Shown here in pieces: positions 45,572 through 56,500 of a stretch of 64,000 nucleotides of DNA (positions within the stretch are counted from its first letter, which is position 1; each line of letters opens with the position of its first letter). The notes under the pieces are model-generated. The model did no database searches. It saw only the letters and a program-made list of their open reading frames with translations, and was not told the origin of the DNA. The DNA comes from Orobanche coerulescens (Eukaryota > Streptophyta > Magnoliopsida > Lamiales > Orobanchaceae), in NCBI GenBank assembly GCA_033398695.1, contig CM065816.1:131041358-131105357 (forward strand), given 5' to 3'. A program made the translations under genes and the position numbers.

Positions 45572-47944
45572 CGTAACACCCCAAGATATTCGAGGTGTAT
45601 TACAGCGCCGTGGACCCCTACATGGGACCCACCAGGCTAACACAAGAAAAACACCTCTCGACTAACCATCTCGGTTAGCAAGGAAACAATTGTTAACAAC
45701 AAGAACATAAAACAACACGTCCGGTACAACCGGCATAATAAACATCAACCGACAAATACAGTAACTCCAACAAGGACCAATTACAATCTGAGAGGAAAAG
45801 CCTAAGTACTCGCGAGTACAATCTATAAGTTTACAATTTGGAAAACATCCATATCAAAAGAGACAGTAGGAAATAACAAGACTCAATTGCACATGTCAAC
45901 AACCTTGGCCGACATCCTCGTACCATCCCAGCGCCCGCTCGTCTGGCTGAACATAACCTGAAATCCATAACAAGAATTTCCCCGACAACGGGTCCCCAAA
46001 GGGGTTAGCAATTACGCTAGTACAAGTATTCAAGGCAAACCAATCGCTTACACATTTCATAGTACATGCACCAATATCATTTCAAAAACCAAAACTAGAC
46101 ATGTCTTTTCCGGAAAATAAACAGTCAAACAATTAGCCTTGGGAACAGAGTAATATCATAGATTCCCGCACGAGGCCTCTAAGGACCCTCCCGCACTGGC
46201 TACATTATAAAACAAAACACGCACATGCATCGCCTTGGGAACAGAGTAATATCATAGATTCCCGCACGAGGCCTCTAAGGACCCTTCCGCACTGGCTAGC
46301 TAAACAAACTCGTGAAATCCAGGGCGGCAGCATAGATTTCCCTCCTCGACCCCGTCGGGCCAACACGAGGTGAGTTACACACAAGTAATATACATCACCA
46401 TTTCATGTTAAGCTTAAAGGTTTACAAAAAATACTTGCCTTGAATTATTGGCCTTGTGAACGGAAAGGAAAGTCACCGACGAACGCTAGGAACCAATGAA
46501 ACCGAACCTAACGATTCAAGAATACAATCACAACCATTTCTAAATGAATACGGAATTGGAATACACCGAAAACCCGCCTACGATTCATGTATATTCGTAT
46601 ATAAACAACAACGAGGCGGACCACAACCAAACCCTCTCGATTCCGTAAAAATCACGAAATATACCATGAATCCGTAGGGAAACTAAGAATACCAACAAGG
46701 TTAATCATATTCATCATGAATTAATCGACAAAACGGAACGAATCGGACAAAAGCGAAAATCCCCAAATCTACCCTAAAGTAGTTTTATAAAGATCTAACC
46801 ATGATTAGCTGGATCGAATGAGGTTATAGGACGATTGATCAACGATATAACCTCAAGAACTTCATGGATTTGTTGTTCAACAACATGGTTTCGTCTCCTC
46901 CGAAACCCTCACCCAGGACCGAAGAGAAAAGAAATGAAAAATGACGGAGAAAGTCACGGTGCATCATTTTATATCTTGGGCTGAACTAGCGTGCGCTAGC
47001 CTTCCCGACTAGCGTGCGCTATCGGCGATGTCGGCCGAGCACACTCGGCCATGGCCCGCACGACCCGGCACCACCGACCAGTCTGCCGACCGTGACTCGG
47101 CGCCCGACTCCCGCTAGCGTGCGCTACGGCCGGAAGCTCGCGCGCTAGCCGGCTGTCGAGAGCCACCGGGTCGACAACTCGTCCGTAACGTCGCTAGTCG
47201 GCCGGCGTGCGCTACCCCTGCCCGGTTAGCGCGCTCTGACCGACGATGGCGTGCGCTACCGCCGATCTGACCGAGTCGAACCTCGTAATACCTCTGCCCG
47301 GGCCGATGGCGTCTGACTTGGCGACTCGGCAGCGTGCGCTGCTGCTAGCGCAGCGGCCGTCCGGCCGTGGCGTGCGCTCGCGGTTCTGCCGTCTGCTCGG
47401 CGATGTCGGCACTCGTCCGGCCATCCCGCACCGTCCGGCCACTTTCGGCCGCCACGACCCGACGCCTCGATTTCCGAAACGCACGGACGGACACGACGAA
47501 AAGTTCGCGGACGACGTCAACGACTCGAGATGAAAACGTAATGCAATAATTAATCATACGCGACCAAGAAAAGGGTCAAGACGACAAATACAGATATGGA
47601 TACCCGTAACTTTCAAGAAATTACAAAATGGCCCAAAACGCCCGGAAATCACGATACGTGATCGAATAACCAAACCGAAGTTCACAACACGTCTAACAAA
47701 GTTAAACGGACTTGCGGGAAACTCAAACAGCAGCTTGGACGAGATTCGCAAGAATCGAACTCAAGTGCGGAAAAGTCGCTAAAAAGCACAGAACTCAACA
47801 AAACAACACCGAAACGAACTCGGATGACAAAAAGTGTAGAATTAATCATTCTCAGAATGACGAAACGGTCATGAGCGAGCCGTCAAAACGGACTCCGGCA
47901 GAAAAAAAGAAATTTACCAAAAATCGAAAATTGCGGATATTACA
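45572..47944 (-). repeat. Element 2: 5' LTR
   Basis: Partner of the LTR at 39160-41546. Its first base is C instead of T (CGTAACACCCC at 45572). The other end is GCGGATATTACA at 47944. The two LTRs look almost identical outside the GC-rich U3, where small indels accumulate, suggesting recent insertion. Confidence 0.9.
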
Positions 47945-48277
47945 TTGGGAGCGTAACACAGGGTCGGCACGAAGGATGATGAAAGATAATCAATACTAAC
48001 CACACGTGGAACCATACGTTGTGTATTGGTTCAGTTGAACTTTATTTTCCGCTGCTATATTTTTTCCCCGTTGTACGGGAGTGCTTGTATTTTGACCCCT
48101 GCATGGGCATGAATTGTAATTGAGTTGTATGTTTTTATCGAAAGACCAAATCGGTCTACTGAGTCATTTTAGCCTTGAAGGCATTGTTGAGTTTTTCGAT
48201 GTTGTTACCAGCCTGGTAGATCCTTGAGGAAAGGTTCTACGGCGTGTAATATCCTTGAGCGGATTGGGGGTGTTACA
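47945..48277 (+). repeat. Element 1: 5' LTR, end part
   Basis: Continues the LTR broken at 39159, after the TTGGG duplication. It ends GGATTGGGGGTGTTACA at 48277. It includes a conserved U5 stretch, ACCAGCCTGGTAGATCC, whose counterpart occurs near the U5 end of the other LTRs. Confidence 0.88.
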
Positions 48278-48456
48278 TAAATGGTATCGGAGCTTAGGTT
48301 GTGGAAACCTAGGCTGTCGGGTCAAGTCGTGTTGTTTGAGTCTTGTTTCGTCGGATTTTATCTGACTGAGTCGTGTCGCAACGCGTCGTCTGAGTTTGTT
48401 GGTCGTGATTAGTATCGTGGGGCGATCATCATCTTCGTGCGACCTGTGGATGTAAG
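48278..48456 (+). repeat. Element 1: internal region, first part
   Basis: PBS and following leader, ending ...GTGGATGTAAG. It matches the PBS-proximal internal sequence of element 2 in reverse (about 44520-44350). It is interrupted by the composite 48457-54387 and continues at 54393. Confidence 0.85.
48282..48293 (+). other. Primer binding site of element 1
   Basis: TGGTATCGGAGC, four bases after the LTR end; matches the initiator tRNA-Met PBS type and fixes element 1 in plus orientation. Confidence 0.88.
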
Positions 48457-49464
48457 TGTAACACCCCGCGATATTCGGAGTATATTACAGCGCCGTGGAC
48501 CCCTACATGGGACCCACCAGGCTACAACAAGAAAACTCCACTCGACTAACCATCTCGGTTAGCAAGGACACACATTTAAATAATATGACATATAAAGATA
48601 CGCCCGGAGCAACCGGCGAAATAAGCATCAACCGACAATGTAACAATTTAAAGTAATACAATACGGAGTTTGAAATGAAAAGCCTAAGTACTCGCGAGTA
48701 CAATCTATAAGTTTATAACTGTGGGAACAACCATATCGAAATGGACAAAAGAAATAAGAAGACCCAAATGCACATGTCAACGACCCTGGCCAACATCCTC
48801 GTACTGTCCCGGTGCTCGCTCGTCCGGATAATCATAACCTGAAATCCATAACAAGAATTTCCCCAAAACGGGTCCCCAAAGGGGTTAGCAATTACGCTAG
48901 TACAAGTAATCAAGGCAAACCAATCGCTTACACATTTCATAGTACAATGCACCAAAATCAATTTCAAAAGTCAAAACCAGACATGTCTTTTCCGAAAACA
49001 AACAGTCAAACAATTTGCCTTGGGAACAGGATAATACCATTGATCCCACCCGAGGCCTCTAAGGACCCTCCCGAGCTGGCCATATCATCAAACAAAACAC
49101 GCACATGCATCGCCTTGGGAACAGGGTAATACCATTGATCCCGACCGAGGCCTCTAAGGACCCTCCCGAGCTGGCTATCTAAACAAACTCATGAATCCAG
49201 GACTCAACCCTTTGGACTCCCTCCATGATCCCGTCGGACCATCCCGAGGTGAGAAAATCACACACAAAATACATTACCATTCCACGTTAAGCATAAAGGT
49301 TTCCAAAAATATTTGCCTTGAATAATTGATGACGCAACGAACGGAAAGGATAATCACCGACGAACGCTAGGAATCAATGGAACCAAACCTAACGATTCGA
49401 AGAACATAATCACAACCAACTCTAGACGAATATGGAAATGGAATACACCCGCAAACCTGCCTAC
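48457..49464 (-). repeat. Family-A LTR fragment (U5/R side)
   Basis: Matches the first about 1 kb of the LTRs at 39160, 45572 and 58228 in the same orientation, with noticeable divergence. It contains two GCCTTGGGAACAGG units (49017 and 49111). It stops at GCCTACG, inside the hairpin-forming region of the LTR, and its U3 is missing. Confidence 0.85.
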
Positions 49465-49498
49465 GGATTCATGGTATATTTTCATGGTTTTTACCATT
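49460..49498 (+). other. Inverted switch at the A/B junction
   Basis: After GCCTACG the sequence continues as the inverted complement of the opposite hairpin arm of the same LTR (compare 40225-40270 read on the minus strand: CCTACGGATTCATGGTATAT). It then enters family-B LTR sequence near 49503. This looks like a strand switch at an inverted repeat. Confidence 0.6.
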
Positions 49499-49502
49499 GA
49501 TC

Positions 49503-51401
49503 TGACCCGGCCATGTTCGACGCGTGTCCAGATAAGGTCAGCGAGTGTTTGTCGTGTAGAGCTAGCGCACGCTACCGTATGATTAGCGCACGCTAATTCC
49601 AGATCGGGCAGAGGGAATCTTGTCCTTGTCAGATGCTGTCGGCATATGGGGGCACGAGTGGTAGGTGAACACTGTAGCAAGTCAACTTCGGATAGCGCAC
49701 GCTAAGGTCAAGGACTTGCGTACGCTAGGCAGGATGTTTTACGTACGTTAATGCATGGGCATTACATATGTAAGCTAGTTTACGAAGCAAGACAGTATCC
49801 TCTGGGCTGCGATAGCGCACGCTAACAAAGTCAGTTAGCGCACGCTAAGGCTGTAGCGCACGCTAAACATGAGATGTTAGCGCACGCTAATAATGAATAT
49901 TATAAAAGGGGACAGACGGGTATTGTGAGGCATTTCGTCCATTCTTCTTCCTTCATTCGGGAGAGAGAGAGAGAGTTGAGAGTTATTTGGGATTCCCAAA
50001 CACTGTATAATGATAATCTTTAACAACATTAGATTGAGAGCTTGGATTCAAGCCTTGTTCTTCAAATTGTTCATGGTTCTTTGGATGGAGTTCTAGTGTT
50101 CTTCTTTTTGGTTCGTCTAAACCAGGTAATCTTCGTATTCCTTTGTTAATGGTTCATTTTTCTTGGATGATTACATGTGAGGAACATGTTGGATAATCAT
50201 ATAACGATGTTATATGGGATTTTATGGATTTTGATAAGAACTTGGAATGTTTCTTCATATTGTTAAAGATGATGATTCGTTTAAACCGTTTTGAGATGGA
50301 TTTCTGGATCATAATACGAGGTTGAATTCCAGATTGTGCATGTTATGATCCTTGTTACCGAGTTGGTCCGATTATTGACATGATTATTGTTCTAGGGTGA
50401 TTAATCAATAGGTATAACCGTTGTGCTTCGTTGGAAGGCCGTAGATTCCGTCCAGTCGGGGCTGAAGAGCTCGTAGACGAGGGCGATGAGTTCGGTGTTG
50501 GGTTTTGTCATGTTGGTATCCAGGCAAGTGTTTACTTGTTCGGTTGTAATGTTTTGATGAGTAATTCCATTTACATTTCATAAGTATTTTATGTTGTATT
50601 GCATATTGACGAATGTTCAGTGATGTTCTAAAAGGATTAGAATGCTCAGTTGATGATTGTTGAGATACTTGGACAATCTTGGAAAGATTGTAGTATTCGG
50701 ATATTGTTGATGTCATTTTGGATATTCTTGGTCTGTGGTATGCATTTCGGAAGGATGTCCGAATAGAGGTATGTTTTATGGCAATCGTACATAGAAGATT
50801 GTGTACGGGAAAGTATTCGGTATTGAGGTATTATGTGGTATTATCGTGATATTGGGATTTTAACGAGAATCGTTGGATTACCGGAAGTGGTAAGGTTATC
50901 GTTGAGGTTATTATTCTCATGATGCATGGCATTTGAATATTTATGTTTATGTACTTGCAGTTATTTATCGGGCATTATTGCTGACCCCGTTGTGGGACTT
51001 GTTTTTTCAGGTATTGAGGACTTTGATGGTAGCGGTCGTGAGGTGAGGATTCCGGACGATACTGGCTATGGCATATTGTTGGGGAATCGTGTATTTTGTT
51101 GTCTATATCATTATTGATGTATATGTATCTTGGACTATATTTCTATCCGTTGCGTGAGTTCTTTCAAATGGCTTTCGGCTTTTTGCCAACTGAGTTTGAT
51201 TTCAAAAACTGATTCCCTAAACCGAGTTTTTGGCCTTGATCGTTTTGACGGTAGTTGGTGTTTTCAAATGATTTTGTGAATTTTGGAAAATACTACCGTC
51301 ATCGGCCTTTTTGTCGTTCTTGTAATTAGTTTTTAGCCTGGTGGGTTCCGGCGCGGGGTCCACGACGTGTAATATTCCCAGCCTGAACCGGAGGTGTTAC
51401 A
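49503..51401 (+). repeat. Family-B element: 5' LTR, truncated at its start
   Basis: Matches 52492-54387 nearly throughout. The U3 array of TTAGCGCACGCTAA-type palindromes (nine copies, 49561-49890) is followed by TATAAAAGGGG (49901), a leader and the LTR end GGAGGTGTTACA. The first about 460 bp of the LTR are missing. Confidence 0.9.
49561..49907 (+). promoter_or_regulatory. Family-B U3 palindrome array and TATA box
   Basis: Nine TAGCGCACGCTA / TACGTACGTTA-type palindromes in 330 bp, the last ending about 10 bp before TATAAAA (49901-49907). A GAGAGAGAGAGAG run follows at 49962. The repeat (52222-52898) in the 3' LTR has the same layout. Confidence 0.6.
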
Positions 51402-52029
51402 AATATGGTATCGGAGCCCATGGTTTTGTGATAACCGGGCATGCGTGTTATGTGGCTCTACCGGTGTGGTAGTAGCGTGATGTTTGTGATGTTTTGGAAC
51501 TGTGTGGTTTTTGAGTACTGTCGTGGTGATGTGTGGGTTTGGGGATTGTTGGTGTTCCCGAGACCGACGAGGCAGGGAGTGAACGCCGGTGCCGTGGTCA
51601 TGTGCAATGTGCGGCTCCAATCGGGAAGTCAATGCCGGTGCGAGGCACGTGCAATGTGTGGCTTTCGATGTGGAGTGGAACGCTGGTGATACGTGCATGC
51701 ATCAAGGAGCGGCTCATGCGCTTTAGGTGAGGAGACACAGCGTCACAGATCCCACAAAACTCGACAGTGCTCTAAACTGGTTGTGGTCTTGGCGGAGACC
51801 AATCGTTTTCAAATTGTGATTATTCCTGTTTTGGCATTCTTGTTGTGTCGAGATTTTTGAAATGGTGCCATATGCTAGTATCATGGGAGATATTCGACTT
51901 CAGAGACCTGTAAGTATGTTGTTCGGATTATTAGATAATTCTTGGTTATCTTGGTGATTTTGGATTTATATGTTGTTGGCGACAGGTTGCAAGTTTCGAG
52001 GACGAAACTTATTTTTAAGGGGGGTAGAG
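51402..52029 (+). repeat. Family-B element: very short internal region
   Basis: Only 628 bp separate the LTRs: PBS, non-coding sequence with no retrotransposon domain, then AAGTTTCGAGGACGAAACTT and the polypurine tract AAGGGGGGTAGAG (52017-52029). The LTRs are more than three times longer than the interior, so the element depends entirely on proteins made elsewhere. Confidence 0.85.
51406..51417 (+). other. Primer binding site of the family-B element
   Basis: TGGTATCGGAGC, four bases after the LTR end at 51401; initiator tRNA-Met type. Confidence 0.85.
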
Positions 52030-54387
52030 TAGTACCCCGATTTTTTCGGATATATTTTTCATTTATATATTGGATATTGTGGATGGTTAATTATGCTCGA
52101 GAACATTGTGAATGTTTGATAATGTTATTGAATGCGTATATGTATTCATTGTGCCGTATGTTCGATTGGTATGTCGAGATATTGGTTGAGGACAGCTGAA
52201 TATAGCTAGGCACAACAACGATAGCGCACGCTATAAGTGTTTCATTAGCGCACGCTACTGGGTACAGGTAGCGCACGCTACGAAGTATTGATAGCGTACG
52301 CTAAGAGGTTCGGTTACGTACGCTAAGGAGGACCCCTAACGTATGTAACAACTTGCTGGGTTAGTTCCAGAAGGTGGCCGATAGGTAGGTCCAGGTTGAT
52401 TTTTATATTCAGTTAGCGCACGCTAACACATGTTGGTTAGCGCACGCTAACATCAGATCGCCAATAATGGAATCTTAGCTTTCGGCGGGTGGACCCGGCC
52501 ATGTTCGACGCATGTCCAGATAAGGTCAGCGAGTGTTTGTCATGTAGAGCTAGCGCACGCTAAAACCGTATGATTAGCGCACGCTAATTCCAGATCGGGC
52601 AGAGGGAATCTTGTCCTAGTCAGATGCTGTCGGCATATGGGGGCACGAGTGGTAGGTGAACATTGTAGCAAGTCAACTTCGGATAGCGCACGCTAAGGTC
52701 AAGGACTTGCGTATGCTAGGCAGGATGTTTTACGTACGTTAATGCATGTGCATTACGTACGTAAGCTAGTTTACGAAGCAAGGCAGTAGCCTCTGGGCTG
52801 CGATAGCGCACGCTAACAAAGTCAGTTAGCGCACGCTAAGGCTGTAGCGCACGCTAAACATGAGATGTTAGCGCACGCTAATAATGAATATTATAAAAGG
52901 GGACAGACGGGTATTGTGAGGCATTTCGTCCATTCTTATTCCTTCAGTCGGGAGAGAGAGAGTTGAGAGTTATTTGGGATTCCCAAACACTCTATAATGA
53001 TAATCTTTAACAACATTAGATTGAGAGCTTGGATTCAAGCCTTGTTCTTCAAATTGTTCATGATTCTTTGGATGGAGATCTAGTGTTCTTATTTTTGGTT
53101 CGTCTAAACCAAGTAATCTTCGTATTCCTTTGTTAATGGTTCGTTTTTCTTGGATGATTACATGTGAGGAATATGTTGGATAATCATATAACGATGTTAT
53201 ATGGGATTTTATGGATTTTGATAAGAACTTGGAATGTTTCTTCATATTATTAAAGATGATGATTCGTTTAAACCATTTTGAGATAGATTTCTGGATCATA
53301 ATACGAGGTTGAATTCCAGATTGTGCATGTTATGATCCTTGTTACCGAGTTGGTCCGATTATTGACATGATTATTGTTCTAGGGTGATTAATCAATAGGT
53401 ATAACCGTTGTGCTTCGTTGGAAGGCTGTAGATTCCGTCCAGTCGTGGCTGAAGAGTTCGTAGACGAGGGCGATGAGTTCGGTGTTGGGTTTTGTCATCT
53501 TGGTATCCAGGCAAGTGTTTACTTGTTCGGTTGTAATGTTTTGATGAGTAATTCCATTTACATTTCATAAGTATTTTATGTTGTAATGCATATTGACGAA
53601 TTTTCAGTGATGTTCTAAAAGGATTAGAATGCTCAGTTGATGATTGTTGAGATACTTAGACAATCTTGGAAAGATTGTAGTATTCGGATATTGTTGATGT
53701 CATTTTGGATATTCTTGGTCTGTGGTATGCATTTCGGAAGGATGTCCGAATAGAGGTATGTTTTATGGAAATCGTACATAGAAGATTGTGTACGGGAAAG
53801 TATTCGGTATTGAGGTATTATGTGGTATTATCGTGATATTGGGATTTTAACGAGAATCGTTGGATTACCGGAAGTGGTAAGGTTATCGTTGAGGTTATTA
53901 TTCTCATGATGCATGGCATTTGAATATTTATGTTTATGTACTTGCAGTTATTTGTCGGGCATTATTGCTGACCCCGTTGTGGGACTTGTTTTTCAGGTAT
54001 TGAGGACTTTGATGGTAGCGGTCGTGAGGCGAGGATTCCGGACGATACTGGCTATGGCATATTGTTGGGGAATCGTGTATTTTGTTGTGTATATCATTAT
54101 TGATGTATATGTATCTTGGACTGTATTTCTATCTGCTGCGTGAGTTCTTTCAAATGGCTTTCGGCTTTTTGCCAACTGAGTTTGATTTCGAAAACCGATT
54201 CCCTAAACCGAGTTTTTGGCCTTGATCGTTTTGACGGTAGTTGGTGTTTTCAAATAATTTTGTGAGTTTTGGAAAATACTACCGTCATCGGTCTTTTTGT
54301 CGTTCTTGTAATTGGTTTTTAGCCTGGTGGGTTCCGGCGCGGGGCCCACGGTGTGTAATATTCCCGGCCTGAACCGGGGGTGTTACA
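52030..54387 (+). repeat. Family-B element: 3' LTR
   Basis: Complete 2.36 kb LTR. The start appears altered (TAGTACCCCGATTTTTTCGG rather than TGTAATACCCC), while the end is CCGGGGGTGTTACA. It contains two groups of GCGCACGCTA palindromes (52222-52450, 52548-52880) and TATAAAA at 52892-52898. Confidence 0.88.
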
Positions 54388-54392
54388 GTAAG

Positions 54393-56500
54393 TCTCCCCT
54401 CTTTGTGTTTGTGCCTCGTCTGATGCGAGTTACAGGTATGATTATGAGTTAATTGACGGAATCCTTTTATGGATTTTGATTTCGTGATATATGGTTATTT
54501 GACTCTCATATTTCGTTCATATGAGGAGTAGTGTTGCTGGATTGTGCATGTTGGACTGTATTTCTTTTATCCGTTGCGTGAGTTCTTTTGTAATGGCTTT
54601 CGGTATTTTATCGACTGAGTTTTATTTCGAAAACCGATTCCCTTAACCGAGTTTTTGGCATTATGGCCTTGATCGTTTTGGCGAAATTCTTGTGACGGTA
54701 TTTAGTATTTTGTAAATTGCTTTTGTGAGTTTTTGAAATATTACCATCATCGGCCTTTTTGGAGTTTTTGTAAATGGTTTTTAGCCTGGTGGGTTCCGGC
54801 GCGGGACCCACGGCGTTATAATGTTCCGTGTAATTACCTGAAATTTTTGGGCATTCTAGCCCATTGAATTATCTTTGAAAACCTTGAGTATCTTAGAAAA
54901 TAAATTTCGAGACGTACTTTTAAAATGAATTATTTTCTCGTGGTACATCCAAGGTGCCACAATATGTTTCAAAATTCTTCTACCTCGAGGACCAAAATAT
55001 TTTGAGATATTTCCAATGTTTTAGAAACACTTTTACTTAGACCCGAGGGTCGAATATTCTGAAAATTTTTCACTAAGAGAAAGTGTCCTCATTTTTATCA
55101 AATGCGAAATGGTTCTCCAAAGTCTCGATAACGATGTTTCACGTTTGTACTTTTTTTTGAAAGTTGATACTCAAGATCAACCGGTGTTTTTCTAAATTAT
55201 TTTCAAAAGGAAGTTTTTGTTTTTAAAACCTATCCATCCCCGTTTGAGGGCTGGGCATGTATGTATGATGTTCGCGTTGTCGTTATGATGTTTGCTCCCG
55301 AGTATGATCGAATTGGTGGCATGAACGTCGAGGCGTTGCCATGCATTTGTTGTACTAGCCCTATGTGAGAGGTGTGAACTGGTGTTCACTGTTTATCGCC
55401 TTGTGGTGATTTGCGTGTTGTCGCACGAGTGTGAGTTGTTAAAACTTGGATTTTTATGCGTTTATGCACATGGGTGATTGTTTCATGATGTTTGTGATTG
55501 TGTGCTGGCTATCGTTCGGGCCGTTGTAATCGTCGAACGATGCCATTGTTGTTGTGATTTTTGTATGCGTTGATATGTTATGCTGAGTTGGAATCTCCGG
55601 TATGTTGTTTTGTGGTGTTATGTTCCATTGTATCTAGCATCTGTATTTTCGGTATGCCGAGCCGAGGCATTTCAACCGTGATGTGCCGGGGGGAATGTAC
55701 GTGCAATTTGTCCTTCCTCGCCTGTGATGCGTTTCAAGTGCGGACTCGAGGGACATCATGTCCAGTTTTGTGAGTTGATTACCGAGCCTTCCGAGGCACG
55801 GAATTGTTAACATTTTCTGAGCTTGCCCTGTCCCTTACTTTTGTTGATCGAACGAGGGTGGTATTGTTTCGGAATTACTCGTTTGTCGTTGTGACTTTTC
55901 AATTGCTATTCTCTTTCCTGTGGATCTTATGTGAGTGCACATCTTGTTGTTTTCACCGGATCATGTTTCATCTCAAGTCGAGATGTGAACCTCGGAGTTG
56001 TCGGTTGAACCTTATTGTTCTTCGTGATCCGAACATGATTGTTCGATTTTTGTTGTCTCGATCGTTGTGGTTCGATCATTGATTGTTCAGTTTTTGTTGA
56101 CCCCGTTTCGTGATTGTTGAGCGTTCGGACTCCTTCCTAATTTCCTTAAGTTCGGGAAATTAGTCTCGTTTTCGATCTTCCAACCCTTGGGCGGTGGAAT
56201 TCCATATGTTGATTTTCATTCGTTGTATTTTGTAATTGTTCGGATAATCGACTTGATTGTATTAACTGTTTGATGACGCTTGTCACTCGTTAGTTTTATT
56301 ATGTCTCTGCCTGTGATGTTGTGATAGTTGTCGCGGAGCGTGTTTTCACGCCGCATGTGTCTTCGAGTGGCTTGTAACGTTTCGCCATTGGGCGCGAGTT
56401 TTCGGTTCTTGTGTATCTCATTGAGTTTTTCCTGGCAGGATATTACTTCTCCCTACTTGTTTTAAGTTTCGGGACGAAACTTCTTTTAAGGAGGGTAGTA
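54393..56500 (+). repeat. Element 1: internal region, second part, with polypurine tract
   Basis: Continues from 48456 after the GTAAG duplication. It matches element 2's internal region in reverse (for example AGTTGATACTCAAGATCAAC at 55164) and lacks the LTR-like module present there at 43260-43930. It has no coding domain; the open frame at 55561-56082 shows no family pattern. It ends with GTTTCGGGACGAAACTTC and the polypurine tract AAGGAGGGTAGTA (56488-56500). Confidence 0.82.

Larger units (their letters stand above)
39160..47944 (-). mobile_element. Element 2: complete non-autonomous LTR retrotransposon
   Basis: An 8.8 kb minus-strand element with both LTRs (39160-41546 and 45572-47944), primer binding site (45556-45566), polypurine tract and a 5-bp TSD (TTGGG). 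The 4.0 kb internal region has no gag or pol domain. PBS type and LTR-proximal motifs fit a derivative of a plant Gypsy (chromovirus) lineage, as inference. It is inserted in the 5' LTR of element 1. Replication would need proteins from an autonomous partner not present here. Confidence 0.9.
48457..54387. mobile_element. Composite insertion with two inverted LTR 3' ends, TSD GTAAG
   Basis: The insertion lies between GTAAG (48452-48456) and GTAAG (54388-54392), and the flanks are contiguous parts of element 1. Its left edge is TGTAACACCCCGCG, the 3' end of a minus-strand family-A LTR. Its right edge is CCGGGGGTGTTACA, the 3' end of a plus-strand family-B LTR. The parts are an A-LTR fragment (48457-49464), a short inverted switch (about 49460-49498), and a family-B element (about 49503-54387) lacking the first about 460 bp of its 5' LTR. 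A normal insertion would have one LTR 5' end and one 3' end at its edges. Confidence 0.85.
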
